From Pilimelia terevasa (lineage in GTDB: Bacteria; Actinomycetota; Actinomycetes; Mycobacteriales; Micromonosporaceae): a stretch of DNA of 64,000 nucleotides. Each line of letters starts with the position of its first letter. The first letter of the stretch is position 1. Of this stretch, positions 16,588 to 25,659 are shown piece by piece. The notes below the pieces were generated by a model. It was not told where the DNA came from, did no database searches, and saw nothing but the letters and a program-made list of their open reading frames with translations. The position numbers and the translations under genes were made by a program. The stretch is taken from positions 186,001 through 250,000 of the forward strand of contig NZ_BMQC01000002.1 in the NCBI RefSeq assembly GCF_014647915.1, in the 5' to 3' direction.

Positions 16588-16933
16588 GGACCTGTTGCAG
16601 CCGCAGGATGAGGACGGGCAGCAGCAGGGCGCCGCCGCCGATGATCGCCGACCCCCAGCGGGTCGGCTCCATCCGGGCCAGCACCACCGCGGCCGGCAGG
16701 ACGCCGAGCGTGGTCAGCGCGTAGCCCAGGAACGTGGCCGCCTCGGCGGGCCGGTCCCCGCCGACGACCTCGACGACGACGACCACGGCGAGGACCACCA
16801 GGAGCAGCTCGACCAGGCCGGCGCCGAGCTGGAGCAGGCGGCCGGGCCGTCGGTCGAGCAGCGCCGCCAGCCCGCCGGCGGCGGCGAGGGCGAGGGCGGT
16901 GATCATCACCACGTGGGCGAGGGCGGAGTTCAC
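16580..16933 (-). CDS. Small membrane protein, unknown
   Basis: 117 residues, four predicted helices (ALAHVVMITALALAAAG, VELLLVVLAVVVVVEVVGG, LGYALTTLGVLPAAVVL, IIGGGALLLPVLILRL). GTG start. It is sandwiched between the GNAT gene (4-bp gap) and the next small membrane protein (8-bp overlap), forming a three-gene minus-strand unit. No family recognised. Confidence 0.58.
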   Translation of the reverse strand: MNSALAHVVMITALALAAAGGLAALLDRRPGRLLQLGAGLVELLLVVLAVVVVVEVVGGDRPAEAATFLGYALTTLGVLPAAVVLARMEPTRWGSAIIGGGALLLPVLILRLQQVHG

Positions 16934-16937
16934 GGCG

Positions 16938-17609
16938 TCATCGTACTGATTCGGACAGCCCGCAGTACCGCCAGCCGCGGTCGGCGAACCCGGCGGCGTC
17001 GGCCACCCGGGCCCCGGCCGCGTCGCCCGGGTCGTGCACCAGGGTCGGTACCGCGCCCTCGTCCAGGCTGCGCCGGGCGGCCTGGGCGACCAGCCGGCCC
17101 GCCAGTCCCCGGCCGCGCGCCCGCGGCGCGGTGCGCACGGCGAGTTCGTGGCCGTCGGCGGTGTGCCGCTTGACGCCGACGCCCGCCAGGTGCGCGCCGG
17201 TGTCGGGGTCGCGGGCGACGAGGACCTCGCGGCCGAACACCGCCAGCCACGCCGGTACCGCGGGGTCGTCGGCGGCCAGCCACCGGCCGGCGTCGGGCAG
17301 GGCGGCCGGGGCGGTCGTCCAGCGGAAGACGCCGTGCGCGAGCCGGTGCCCGGGGCACCCGACGAGCCGGGGCAGCTCCGGCGGGAGGTCGCAGACCTTG
17401 GCGTCCCGCGTCTCGCGGCGGACCAGCGCCGCGACGCCCGGCGGCACGGACAGGATGAGCCCGTCCGGGCAGGCGACGCCGAGCAGGGGGTGGATCCGCC
17501 CGTCCCACCCGGGCGCGGCGCGCCGGCCCGAGCCCACGACCTGGAGCGGGGCGAGCGGCGGCCACTGGCCGAGCCAGCCCGCGAGGTGGTGCAGGAGGCG
17601 CAGCGGCAC
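16938..17609 (-). CDS. GNAT-family N-acetyltransferase
   Basis: 223 residues from the GTG at 17609. The C-terminal half carries the acetyl-CoA-binding loop of GNAT enzymes: VRTAPRARGRGLAGRLVAQA (R-x-x-G-x-G/A type), followed by VPTLVHDPGDAAGARVADAAGF, a typical beta6/alpha4 segment. The N-terminal half (HPLLGVACPDGLILSVPPG) matches actinobacterial GNATs with an extra N-terminal domain. The substrate is unknown. Longer upstream reading in the same frame is Arg/Pro-rich and was rejected as non-coding. First gene of the small minus-strand unit. Confidence 0.72.
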   Translation of the reverse strand: MPLRLLHHLAGWLGQWPPLAPLQVVGSGRRAAPGWDGRIHPLLGVACPDGLILSVPPGVAALVRRETRDAKVCDLPPELPRLVGCPGHRLAHGVFRWTTAPAALPDAGRWLAADDPAVPAWLAVFGREVLVARDPDTGAHLAGVGVKRHTADGHELAVRTAPRARGRGLAGRLVAQAARRSLDEGAVPTLVHDPGDAAGARVADAAGFADRGWRYCGLSESVR

Positions 17610-17808
17610 GGACCACCCCCGGGGTCGTGGCCGCCTGCCTGCCGGGCGCGCGGCGTGGACAGCCGACGCTACTCTTTCCGCGGACCTTTCACGCCCCGGC
17701 CGGTGGGCGGAGCTGCCCACCCGCGCGGCGGCGCGCCCCGCGCCGGCCACGCTGCGCCGGCGCTGCGCCGGCCGCGCTGCGCCGGGCCCGCGCCGGGTCG
17801 GCGCGGCG

Positions 17809-18474
17809 TCAGCCCTGCTGCTGGGGCAGCAGGCCGTGGCGGGCCGCCACGATGACCGCCTGGGCGCGGTTCTGCACCTGGAGCTTGCTGTAGATCCGGG
17901 CGACGTACGTCTTCACGGTCCGCCGGCTGACCTCCAGGGCCTCGGCGATCGACTCCAGCGTCTCGCCGTCGGGGAGGCGGGCCAGCACCTGCTGCTCGCG
18001 GGCGCTCAGGGCCGGTACGGCCGTGCGGCGGGCGCGCGGGAGCAGGGCGGCGCCGGGGGCGCGGAAGCGGGTGGGCTCGACGGACGCCTGGCGGATCACG
18101 GCGGCCAGCGTGGGCAGCGGGGCGGCGCGGCTGACGAGCGCGGACAGCCCGGCCTCGGACGCGCGGGCCAGCAGGTCCTCGTCGGGCTCGTGGGTGAGCA
18201 GGACGATGCCGAGGGTGGTGTACCGGCGCCGCAGCTCCTGGGCGGCCGGGAAGCCGGCGCCGTCGGCCAGCTCGATGCCGATCGCCACGACGGTGGGCTG
18301 GGCGTGCGCGGCCAGGAGCAGGCCCTCCTGCGCCCCGGCGGCGTGGCCGACCATGGCGATGCCGGCGCTGCGCTGCGCGAGGTACGCGAGGCCGAGGCGG
18401 GCCACCTCGTGGCGGTCCAGCGCGACCAGGCGGACGTGCGCGCCGTCGCGGACGGGGAGGATCGGTGGGGGCAT
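17809..18474 (-). CDS. LuxR/NarL-type regulator with degenerate receiver domain
   Basis: 221 residues. The C-terminal 60 residues are a clear LuxR-type helix-turn-helix: LSAREQQVLARLPDGETLES, then VSRRTVKTYVARIYSKLQV. The N-terminal 120 residues have the fold of a response-regulator receiver, but the acidic pocket reads LDRHE, the phospho-acceptor position reads VVAIGIEL (Gly where Asp is expected) and the conserved Lys is replaced in LVSRAAP. It therefore probably cannot be phosphorylated in the usual way and may respond to protein or ligand contacts. No partner kinase is adjacent. Confidence 0.8.
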   Translation of the reverse strand: MPPPILPVRDGAHVRLVALDRHEVARLGLAYLAQRSAGIAMVGHAAGAQEGLLLAAHAQPTVVAIGIELADGAGFPAAQELRRRYTTLGIVLLTHEPDEDLLARASEAGLSALVSRAAPLPTLAAVIRQASVEPTRFRAPGAALLPRARRTAVPALSAREQQVLARLPDGETLESIAEALEVSRRTVKTYVARIYSKLQVQNRAQAVIVAARHGLLPQQQG

Positions 18475-18707
18475 GCCCTGTCATTCGGCACCTGGGCCGC
18501 CGGCCCGGGTGTGTTACGAGAGCGATTCGGGTGCGAATCGGTAGCCCGGGGCCGGGTTGGCCGACGCCGCCCGGCGGCGTAGGTGACTGCTCTGCGCGAC
18601 ATGGGCTCCGTGCGGCTGATTTTTCCGCTTATAGTGGTATCCGCTGTTCAACTCGGTGCCGGCTTCCTCCCGATCGGCCGGCGTGAGCGTAGGAACGGGG
18701 CGAACGG

Positions 18708-19436
18708 ATGAGCCGACTGCTGGTGGTCGAGGACGACCCCGACATCTCGCTGGCCCTCAAGCTGCTGTTCACCCGGTCCGGGTACGAGGTCCACCACGCC
18801 CGGGACGGCCGGGCCGGCCTGCGGGACGCGTACGCCGAGCACCCGGACCTGATCGTCCTGGACGTCGGCCTGCCGGAGATGGACGGCTGGCAGGTCCTGG
18901 AGCGGCTGCGCGACATCAGCGACGTACCGGTCCTGGTGCTCACCGCGCACGGGCAGGAAACGGACAAGGTGCGCGGACTGCGCAGCGGCGCCGACGACTA
19001 CCTGACCAAGCCGTTCGCCAACGCCGAGCTGCTCGCCCGGGTCGAGGCGCTGCTGCGCCGCTCGACCAGCTCCACGTCCTGGGCCTCCCAGGTGTACGAC
19101 GACGGCGTCCTGCACCTGGACCCGACCTCCCGCCGGGTCTTCGTCGAGGGCAACGAGGTGCGCCTCACCCCCACGGAGTTCCGCCTGCTCAACACGCTGG
19201 TCCGGCACGCCGGGGCGGTCCTGTCGCCCAACCAGCTCCTCAGCCAGGCGTGGGACGACCCGACCGGCATCGGGCAGGAGCGGGTCAAGTTCGCGGTCCT
19301 GCGGCTGCGCCGCAAGCTCGGCTGGACCGACCCCGAGGCCTCCCCGGTCGAGTCGGTGCGCGGCTTCGGCTACCGCTACCGCCGGCCCACCACCGCGGCC
19401 ACGCCGCAGACCCCCGCGCCCGCCCCCGCGCCCTGA
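18708..19436 (+). CDS. OmpR-family DNA-binding response regulator
   Basis: 242 residues. Receiver domain with acidic pair E8/D9/D10, phospho-acceptor Asp52 in LIVLDVGLPEMDG, Thr in LVLTAHG and Lys in YLTKPF. The C-terminal winged helix includes VRLTPTEFRLLNTLVRHAG and RVKFAVLRLRRKLG, ending VRGFGYRYRRP. A Pro/Ala tail follows. All phosphorylation residues are intact. The nearest kinase is the PAS histidine kinase at 20406, on the opposite strand and separated by the PHP gene; pairing is possible but not shown. Confidence 0.88.
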   Translation: MSRLLVVEDDPDISLALKLLFTRSGYEVHHARDGRAGLRDAYAEHPDLIVLDVGLPEMDGWQVLERLRDISDVPVLVLTAHGQETDKVRGLRSGADDYLTKPFANAELLARVEALLRRSTSSTSWASQVYDDGVLHLDPTSRRVFVEGNEVRLTPTEFRLLNTLVRHAGAVLSPNQLLSQAWDDPTGIGQERVKFAVLRLRRKLGWTDPEASPVESVRGFGYRYRRPTTAATPQTPAPAPAP

Positions 19437-19616
19437 CGGGTACCCGCGGACCGCGCCGGCCGCCGCCGCCCTGACGCGGGCGCCCGCGCCCGGGTGCGCG
19501 GCCGGTGACCAGCCGGGCGGCCCGCACCGCGGTTGCACCCGGGCGACAACGGCGCCGCCGGTGCGGGCGGGGGATCGTAGGTCGCGGAAGAACAGCAGCC
19601 TGATGGGGGAGTAACC

Positions 19617-20381
19617 GTGGCGAACCGCGATCTCGTGACGCCGTTGATTGACCTCAACGCCGACGCGCACGTGCACACCGGGTTCTCCGTGGGCCGCGAC
19701 AGCGTGGGCGCCATCGTCACCGCCGCCGAGCGCGTCGGCCTCCGCCAGCTCACCTTCGCCGACATCGTCAGCCCCCGGGTCAACTGGCTGCCCGTGTACC
19801 AGAAGTCGATCCTGCGCGCGCAGCAGCGCACCGACGTCGACCTGCGCATGGCGGTCGAGGTCGACGTCGTGCGGGCCGACGGCTGGCTCGACTTCCCCGA
19901 GGACCTCGGCGGGCTGGACGCCCTCAGCGTCAGCGTCGGCCGGCTGCCGGTGGGCGGCGCGCTGCTGGAGCCCCGCCGCGTGGCCGAGGCCCTGCGGGCC
20001 GGCGAGCTGCGCGCCGTCGACGTGGTCGACCTGGCCGTGCAGGCCAGCGTCCACGCCGTGGAGCGCGCGTCGCGGTACGCCCCCACCCAGCTCGCCCGCC
20101 CCCTGAGCCTGCTGGCCCAGGTCGGCCTCGACCTCGACGAGCTGGACGACAGCGTGTTCGCGCCGCTGGTCGAGGCGTGCCGGTGCAGCGGCACCGCCGT
20201 CGAGGTCAGCGAGTCCTGGCGGGCCCCGGCCGGCCGGCTGGCCGGCCTGTTCGCCGCGGCCGGCGTGCCGCTGCTGGCCGCCAGCGACGCCCGTGACGTG
20301 GCGCAGCTCGGCCAGTGGCGCTTCGTGGCCCGGCTGCTCTCCAGCCTGGCCATGGCCGAGGCCCAGCGCGCCGCCGCCTGA
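19617..20381 (+). CDS. PHP-domain metal-dependent hydrolase-like protein
   Basis: 254 residues. The N-terminal DAHVHTGFSVGRDS is the H-x-H metal-binding motif of PHP enzymes; later candidate ligands are VEVD near residue 80 and LAASDARD near residue 222. The overall plan resembles histidinol-phosphatase-like PHP proteins that hydrolyse phosphate esters, but the substrate is not known and the central part (LSLLAQVGLDLDELDD) is not diagnostic. GGGGGAG lies shortly before the GTG start. It converges with the kinase gene, leaving 24 bp between stops. Confidence 0.72.
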   Translation: MANRDLVTPLIDLNADAHVHTGFSVGRDSVGAIVTAAERVGLRQLTFADIVSPRVNWLPVYQKSILRAQQRTDVDLRMAVEVDVVRADGWLDFPEDLGGLDALSVSVGRLPVGGALLEPRRVAEALRAGELRAVDVVDLAVQASVHAVERASRYAPTQLARPLSLLAQVGLDLDELDDSVFAPLVEACRCSGTAVEVSESWRAPAGRLAGLFAAAGVPLLAASDARDVAQLGQWRFVARLLSSLAMAEAQRAAA

Positions 20382-20405
20382 CCGGCCCCGCGCCCGGCCG
20401 CCCGC

Positions 20406-22442
20406 CTACCGGGTCATCGACTCGTCCCGGACCGGGGCGGCCAGGGTCCCGGCCGCTGCCGTGGGCCGGGTGGCCGGCGGCTCCGGCAGCGTCGCCGCGC
20501 CCGCGGCCTCCAGCCGGACCACCAGGCGGGCGCCGCGCGGGTCCGCCGGCTCGTACCAGATCGCCCCGCCGTTCAGCTCCACCAGGTGCCGGACGATGAA
20601 CAGCCCCAGCCCGGTGCCCTTGACCCGCTTCTTGTCGCCGCTGCGCCGGGCCACCCGCTCGAACAGCGTCGGCCGGTCCTCCTCCGGGATGCCCACGCCG
20701 TGGTCGCGGACGGCCACGACGACGCCCTCCGGCCGCCGCTCAAGCGTGACCTCCACGGGCGGGTCGCCGTAGCTGACGGCGTTGTCGACGAGGTGGTGCA
20801 GGACCTGCCAGAGGTGGCCCCGGTCGACCAGCGCCAGGATCTGGCCGTCCAGGTCGGCCGCGACCGGCGCGCCCGGCGGCAGGGTGTCGGCGACGGTCTC
20901 GACGACCTCGGCGACCGGTACGGCCGCGCGCCGCGCCGACACCACGCCGGCGTCGAGGCGGAACAGCAGCAGCATGTCGTTGATCATTCCGGTGAGCCGC
21001 CGGGTGTTCCGGTCGATCTTGCTGGCCAGCTCCTGGCGCATGTCGTCGGGCAGGTCCGCCCACTCGGTCGTCAGCAGCTCGGCGAGGCTGGCCACCGAGC
21101 TGAGCGGCTGGGACACCTCGTGCGACACGATCGACATCAGGTCGCCCTTGAACGCCGCCGCCTCGACCAGGGCGTCCGCGCGCGCCTGGAGTTCGGCGTT
21201 GGCGCGCTCGACCTCGGCGGTGTGCCGGGCCAGCCGGTCCTCCGCGCGCTGCTGCTCGGTCATGTCGACGAAGGTGCTCACGTACGCCCGGGGGCGGCTC
21301 TGGTCGTCCAGCACCGGGGCCGTCATGGCCAGTACGGGCACCCGGGCGCCGTCGGGCCGGAGTACGAATCGGGGCAGCCCGGCGCCGGTCTGGGCGTCGC
21401 GCTCCTCCCAGGAGTACGGCGGGCGCTGCCCGACCAGGCTCTCCCGCCGGCGCCCCAGCAGCCGGCAGGCGCCGGGGTTCACGTCGATCACCTGGAGCTG
21501 GGCGTCGGTGACGACGACGGCCTCGCTCAGCGAGCGCAGCAGGGTGGCCGTGAAGTCCCGCTCGGCGGCGAGCGCGTCGACCAGCCCGCGCTGGGCGGCG
21601 TCGGCGGCGTCGATCACCCGGGCGGTGCCGCCGAGGACCATGAGCAGGACCAGTGCGAAGGCGGCGGTGCTCAGCGCCACGGTGAGGGCGGGCTCGCCCC
21701 AGCCGGCCTGGATCACGGTGCCGGAGAGCACGGCGATGCCCAGGGGCAGCAGCAGGACGGTGGGGCCGACGCGCCGGGCGAGGGTGCCGCCCGGCCCCAG
21801 GCTCTCCAGCCGGCGCAGCAGCCCCTGCTCCGGCCGTACCGCGAAGATGCCCATGCTGAGCACCAGCGTGCCGAGCGCGCTCAGCGGCGTCATCGCCACC
21901 AGGGCGCCGACGGCCGGGACGGAGGTCTCCCGGAACAGGAAGGCGAGCATCGTGACGCCGGCAATGGTGGCCGCGGCGGGCGCGAAGACCTGCGGCCAGG
22001 TGATGTAGCCCGGCGGGCGGGTGTCCAGGAGCGCGAGCGCGACCCCGAGCAGCAGCAGGGCGCAGCCGGTGGCCGCGGACATCGGGCGGGCGGCGGCCTC
22101 GGTGTCCAGGAGGCGCCGGGCGAGTTCGCCGAGGGGGGAGCGGGTCACCAGGCCGGTGTGCTCGACCACGCCGAGCAGACCGAAGGCCGCGACCGCGGCG
22201 CCCAGGACCCGGGTGGCGCAGCGGCGGGGCAGGGCGGGCCGGCCGACGGCGGTCAGCAGCCCGAGCCCGGCGAGGACGAGCGTCACGGCGGCCTCGGGGG
22301 GCGGGGTGCCGAAGCCGCCGGGCACGCCGGTGCCGCCGGCCACCCACCGCAGCAGCGCCCCGACCCCGAAGGTCACGGCCGCCGCCGCGGCGAGGACCGC
22401 CAGCGCCGCGGGAAGGCGGTGCACTGCGGGAGAGCGCGGCAC
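20406..22442 (-). CDS. Membrane PAS-domain sensor histidine kinase
   Basis: 678 residues. About eight N-terminal membrane helices form a MASE-like sensor (roughly residues 10-270). A PAS domain follows (SEAVVVTDAQLQVIDVNPGA), then a short coiled coil (RHTAEVERANAELQARADAL). The HisKA box is VSHEVSQPLSSVASLAE, with the phospho-His near residue 441. The HATPase domain shows VDNAVSYGDPP, DHGVGIPEEDR and GTGLGLFIVRHLVELNGG. Start GTG with GGAGG upstream. Signal and partner are unknown; the OmpR-type regulator at 18708 is the closest candidate. Confidence 0.85.
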   Translation of the reverse strand: MPRSPAVHRLPAALAVLAAAAAVTFGVGALLRWVAGGTGVPGGFGTPPPEAAVTLVLAGLGLLTAVGRPALPRRCATRVLGAAVAAFGLLGVVEHTGLVTRSPLGELARRLLDTEAAARPMSAATGCALLLLGVALALLDTRPPGYITWPQVFAPAAATIAGVTMLAFLFRETSVPAVGALVAMTPLSALGTLVLSMGIFAVRPEQGLLRRLESLGPGGTLARRVGPTVLLLPLGIAVLSGTVIQAGWGEPALTVALSTAAFALVLLMVLGGTARVIDAADAAQRGLVDALAAERDFTATLLRSLSEAVVVTDAQLQVIDVNPGACRLLGRRRESLVGQRPPYSWEERDAQTGAGLPRFVLRPDGARVPVLAMTAPVLDDQSRPRAYVSTFVDMTEQQRAEDRLARHTAEVERANAELQARADALVEAAAFKGDLMSIVSHEVSQPLSSVASLAELLTTEWADLPDDMRQELASKIDRNTRRLTGMINDMLLLFRLDAGVVSARRAAVPVAEVVETVADTLPPGAPVAADLDGQILALVDRGHLWQVLHHLVDNAVSYGDPPVEVTLERRPEGVVVAVRDHGVGIPEEDRPTLFERVARRSGDKKRVKGTGLGLFIVRHLVELNGGAIWYEPADPRGARLVVRLEAAGAATLPEPPATRPTAAAGTLAAPVRDESMTR

Positions 22443-22539
22443 GCTCGACCTCCACCCTTGCGGTGAAGATCAAGCGTAACGAGAAGATGGCTCATACCGG
22501 TACCGAGCGGGAAATATCGTGCCGGTCACCGGGTGCCGG

Positions 22540-23199
22540 TCAGCGCTTGCGCGCCACCGTGAGGCCGTCGGCGAACAGCAGCATGACGGTGTCGACCCGG
22601 TGGTCCCGCGCCACCAGCGCGTTGAACGCGCGCAGCGCGGCGGTGTCCGCGTCGTCCTCCGCCGGGTCCAGCACCCGCCCGCTCCACAGGACGTTGTCCA
22701 CCACGATGACGCCGCCGGTGCGCATCCGGGGGAGCAGGGCCGCCCAGTACCGCTCGTAGTTGACCTTGTCGGCGTCGATGAACGCGAGGTCGAACCGCGG
22801 GGTGTCGGGCAGCGCCGCGAGCGAGTCCACCGCCGGCCCGAGCGTCAGCGTGACCTTGTCCTCGACGCCGGCCTTCGCCCAGAACTCCCGGGCGATCGCC
22901 GTGTACTCCTCGGAGACGTCCAGGCACAGCATCGTGCCGTCGGCCGGCAGCGCCCGGGCGACGGCCAGCGAGCTGAGCCCGGTGAACGTGCCGACCTCCA
23001 CGGCGTCGCGGGCGCCGGTCAGCCGGGTCAGCATCGCCAGCAGGGTCGCCTGCTCGGGGCAGATCTGCATCCGGGACTGCTCCGGCAGTGCCTCCCTGGT
23101 CCGCGCCACCAGCTCCCCGACGAGGTCGTCGGCGGGCGTGGTGTGGGCGAGCGTGTAGGCGTGCAGGTGCTCCGGCAGGTACGCGCTGGAAGAGGCCAT
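22540..23199 (-). CDS. SAM-dependent O-methyltransferase (caffeoyl-CoA OMT-like)
   Basis: 219 residues, the usual size for the Methyltransf_3 family. SAM-binding strand VEVGTFTGLSSLAVARALP is followed by CLDVSEEYTAIAREFW, then FDLAFIDADKVNYERYW with the metal-binding Asp, and GGVIVVDNVLWSGRVLDP. These cation-dependent enzymes methylate catechol-type hydroxyls; the substrate here is not indicated by neighbours. It ends about 100 bp before the kinase start on the same strand. Confidence 0.86.
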   Translation of the reverse strand: MASSSAYLPEHLHAYTLAHTTPADDLVGELVARTREALPEQSRMQICPEQATLLAMLTRLTGARDAVEVGTFTGLSSLAVARALPADGTMLCLDVSEEYTAIAREFWAKAGVEDKVTLTLGPAVDSLAALPDTPRFDLAFIDADKVNYERYWAALLPRMRTGGVIVVDNVLWSGRVLDPAEDDADTAALRAFNALVARDHRVDTVMLLFADGLTVARKR

Positions 23200-23296
23200 G
23201 CCCTCACGCTAGCCGGATCCGCGGCCCGGCCGGAGTGTGACCCGACTCACGCGGGCGGGCAGCCGGGGGCGGCCGCGCGGCGGCCGGGCGGGCCGG

Positions 23297-23533
23297 TCAG
23301 CCGCTGGCGACCCGATCGGCGCCCTGCCAGACGAAACCGTCCTCGATCACCACGACGGCGGCAGCGCGAAGGATGTCCTCGGTGTGCCGGTTCGCGTGGT
23401 GGCCGCAGAAGACCAGCTCCCCGCCCGTGGGCAGGCGGAAGGTCAGCTTGGCGGCGGCCGCGCAGCGGTCGCAGCGCTCGGTGAGCTCCGGTACGACGTC
23501 CAGCCGAGGTGGCGGCAGCAGAGTCGACGACAT
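23297..23533 (-). CDS. DUF7455-type small cysteine-rich protein
   Basis: 78 residues. CDRCAAAAKLTFRLPTGGEL and VFCGHHANRHTEDIL give a C-x2-C...C-x2-H arrangement that suggests a single zinc knuckle. This size and pattern match a conserved actinobacterial family (DUF7455) that I recall as adjacent to various housekeeping genes, with no known function. ATG start with GGAGG about eight bases upstream. Confidence 0.7.
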   Translation of the reverse strand: MSSTLLPPPRLDVVPELTERCDRCAAAAKLTFRLPTGGELVFCGHHANRHTEDILRAAAVVVIEDGFVWQGADRVASG

Positions 23534-23818
23534 GGCGACCTCCTCGGTCGGTTCGCGGTGGCGGCGGTGGGGCCGGGCGGTGTGTCACCCGTTCCCATCG
23601 ACCCCTCCTGCACGGCACTGAGGGTATCGCCCGGCTCCGCGGTCGCGGTCGGGGTGCGGGCCGGTTGCCGACCCCCGCTTCCGGGCCCGCGTCGGCCAGC
23701 CGGGCGGCCCGCTCCCGAACGGCAACGTCCCCTGACCCGGTTGGAACTCCGGCCCCCCGACTGTCGTAAGTGGCCGCGGTGAACCGCTGCGGTGCCGACC
23801 AGCCAAGGGAGCTTCTTC

Positions 23819-25474
23819 GTGAGCAAGCGAACCATCACCCGGTTCGGCGTCCGCCAGGCCACCCGACGCACCGCCCTCCCGCTCCTCGCCGCCGCCGTCA
23901 TGTGCGGCGCGAGCGCCGTCGTCGCCACCGGCGCGGCCGCCGCCACCACCTCGACCGCGGCGTACGTCGCCGTCGAGGACGCCTACAGCGTCAGCGGCGC
24001 CACGAAGACCGCCACCGGGTCGTGGACGAAGCTCGTGACCGGCCGCTCGGGCGCCCAGTCCTACACCACGTACCTGAAGTTCAAGGTCGGCGCCCTCGCC
24101 GCCGGCACCAGCGTCAGCAAGGCGACGCTGACCCTCACCCGCGACGTCGAGACGTTCCCCGCCGCGCTGCGCCTGAAGAAGGCCGGCTCCGCCGCCTGGG
24201 CCGAGTCCGCGCTGACCCACCGCAGCCGCCCCGCCGTCGGTACCGACATCGCCGCGGCCGCCCCGGCGCCGACCGCCGCCACGGTCACCTTCGACCTGGG
24301 CAAGAACGTCCTGGCCGGCGGCGTCTACGCCTTCGCCGTGACCACCCCGGTCGCCAAGCTCGCCCGGTTCCGGTCCTCGGAGGCCGCCGCCGGCAAGCCC
24401 ACGCTGCGCCTGACCGTGGTGAAGGCCACCGCGCCGACCCCGGCACCGGTCGACCCCACCCCGGCACCGGTCGACCCCACCCCGGCACCGGTGAACCCCA
24501 CCCCGGCACCGTCCACCCCGGCCCCGACCGGACCGTGCACCGTGGACGCCCTGCTCGTCCCGAGCTGCAACATCCTCTGGGGCGCCGCCGCGGGCGGCTT
24601 CTCCGAGACCCCGCGCGACCAGGCGATGCGCGAGTGGGAGGCCAAGAGTGGCCGCGAGGGCAACACCGTGTACCACACGTACCACCGCGGTGACGAGATG
24701 TTCCCGACCAAGGCCGAGGTCGCCATGGCCAACGAGCCCGGCAAGCAGCGCCTGCTGTTCATCAACTGGAAGGTCAACTACGGCGGCAAGTGGGCCGACG
24801 TGGCCGCCGGCCGGCAGGACGCCCGCATCGACAAGCTGTCGGCGTACCTCAAGGCGACCTACCAGGACAAGTTCTTCCTGACCTTCCACCACGAGCCCGA
24901 GAACGACGTCAACAACACCCCGGGCTCCGGCATGACCGCCAAGGACTTCGCCAACATGTTCCGGTACACCGTCCAGCGGATGCGCGCCAACGGCGTCGGC
25001 AACGCGGTGTTCGTGGTGGCGTACATGGGCATCGAGAAGTTCTACAACCAGCCCTGGTGGAACGAGCTGTACCCCGGCGACGACGTCGTGGACTGGATCG
25101 GCCTGGACGCCTACGTCGCGTCGCAGCCGGGCGGCTACCACTACGGCACCCTCAAGGACCTGATGAACCGCACCACCGACAAGACCAAGTTCCCCGGCTT
25201 CTACAACTGGCACCAGGCCCACCACGCCGGCAAGCCGCTGATGCTCTCGGAGTGGGGCGTGCACGAGTACGCCGCGGACCCCGCGCAGAAGGCCAAGACG
25301 CTGTCGACGGTGCTGGACGAGATGAAGCAGTTCCCGGCGATCAAGGGCATGTTCTGGTTCGACACCGCCAAGGACCAGAACGGATCGGACATCCGCATCG
25401 ACAGCTCCACCGGCGCCCTGGACGAGTTCCGCCGGATCGCCGCGGACCCGCGCTTCGACGTGACCGTCCGCTAG
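23819..25474 (+). CDS. Secreted modular glycanase: DNRLRE-like domain, PT linker, GH26-like catalytic domain
   Basis: 551 residues. A long Sec/Tat-like signal with paired arginines (ATRRTALPLLAAAVMCGAS) is followed by a beta-rich DNRLRE/carbohydrate-binding-like domain (about 40-200; SYTTYLKFKVGAL), then a Pro-Thr linker of repeated PTPAPVD units, and a GH26-like TIM barrel (about 240-551). Candidate catalytic residues are Glu in FHHEPEND near residue 357 (acid/base) and Glu in LSEWGVHEY near 476 (nucleophile). GH26 enzymes mostly cleave beta-mannans. AAGGGAG precedes the GTG at 23819. Probably acts outside the cell on plant or microbial polysaccharide. Confidence 0.8.
   Translation: MSKRTITRFGVRQATRRTALPLLAAAVMCGASAVVATGAAAATTSTAAYVAVEDAYSVSGATKTATGSWTKLVTGRSGAQSYTTYLKFKVGALAAGTSVSKATLTLTRDVETFPAALRLKKAGSAAWAESALTHRSRPAVGTDIAAAAPAPTAATVTFDLGKNVLAGGVYAFAVTTPVAKLARFRSSEAAAGKPTLRLTVVKATAPTPAPVDPTPAPVDPTPAPVNPTPAPSTPAPTGPCTVDALLVPSCNILWGAAAGGFSETPRDQAMREWEAKSGREGNTVYHTYHRGDEMFPTKAEVAMANEPGKQRLLFINWKVNYGGKWADVAAGRQDARIDKLSAYLKATYQDKFFLTFHHEPENDVNNTPGSGMTAKDFANMFRYTVQRMRANGVGNAVFVVAYMGIEKFYNQPWWNELYPGDDVVDWIGLDAYVASQPGGYHYGTLKDLMNRTTDKTKFPGFYNWHQAHHAGKPLMLSEWGVHEYAADPAQKAKTLSTVLDEMKQFPAIKGMFWFDTAKDQNGSDIRIDSSTGALDEFRRIAADPRFDVTVR
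24438..24510 (+). repeat. 21-bp tandem repeats encoding the PT linker
   Basis: A 21-base unit containing CGGCACCGG recurs at 24441, 24462, 24483 and 24504, encoding PTPAPVD/PTPAPVN repeats. Copy number may vary between strains by slippage, changing the distance between binding and catalytic domains of the glycanase. Confidence 0.85.
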
Positions 25475-25488
25475 CCCGACCCGCACGT

Positions 25489-25527
25489 GGCCCCGCCGTC
25501 GCTGCCCTCGGGCGCGGTGGCGGGGCC
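25489..25527 (+). terminator. GC stem-loop after the glycanase gene
   Basis: GGCCCCGCC (25489-25497) pairs perfectly with GGCGGGGCC (25519-25527) across a 21-base loop, starting 15 bases after the glycanase stop. No T-run follows. Plausible actinomycete-style terminator separating it from the protease genes. Confidence 0.5.
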
Positions 25528-25659
25528 GCACCACGTCCGCGGCCGGCACGGCAACCGAGCCGCACCCCGTCCGCACTCACGCGGGCGGTCCCGCGGGCGA
25601 TGGGTACCCGCACGCCCCACGGACGGGGACCTCCCCGGTGCCAGGAAGGCAGCGACACG

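Noticed and set aside
19523-19545. GCACCGC-GGTT-GCACCCG resembling a direct-repeat regulator box before the PHP gene
   Set aside because: Only one half fits the GCA(A/C)CCG half-site I recall for the Actinoplanes regulator TcrA; chance is likely at this GC content.
24438-24510. Short tandem repeats considered as a CRISPR-like or regulatory array
   Set aside because: They are in frame and encode a Pro-Thr linker of a secreted enzyme; spacing is a constant 21 bp without spacers.
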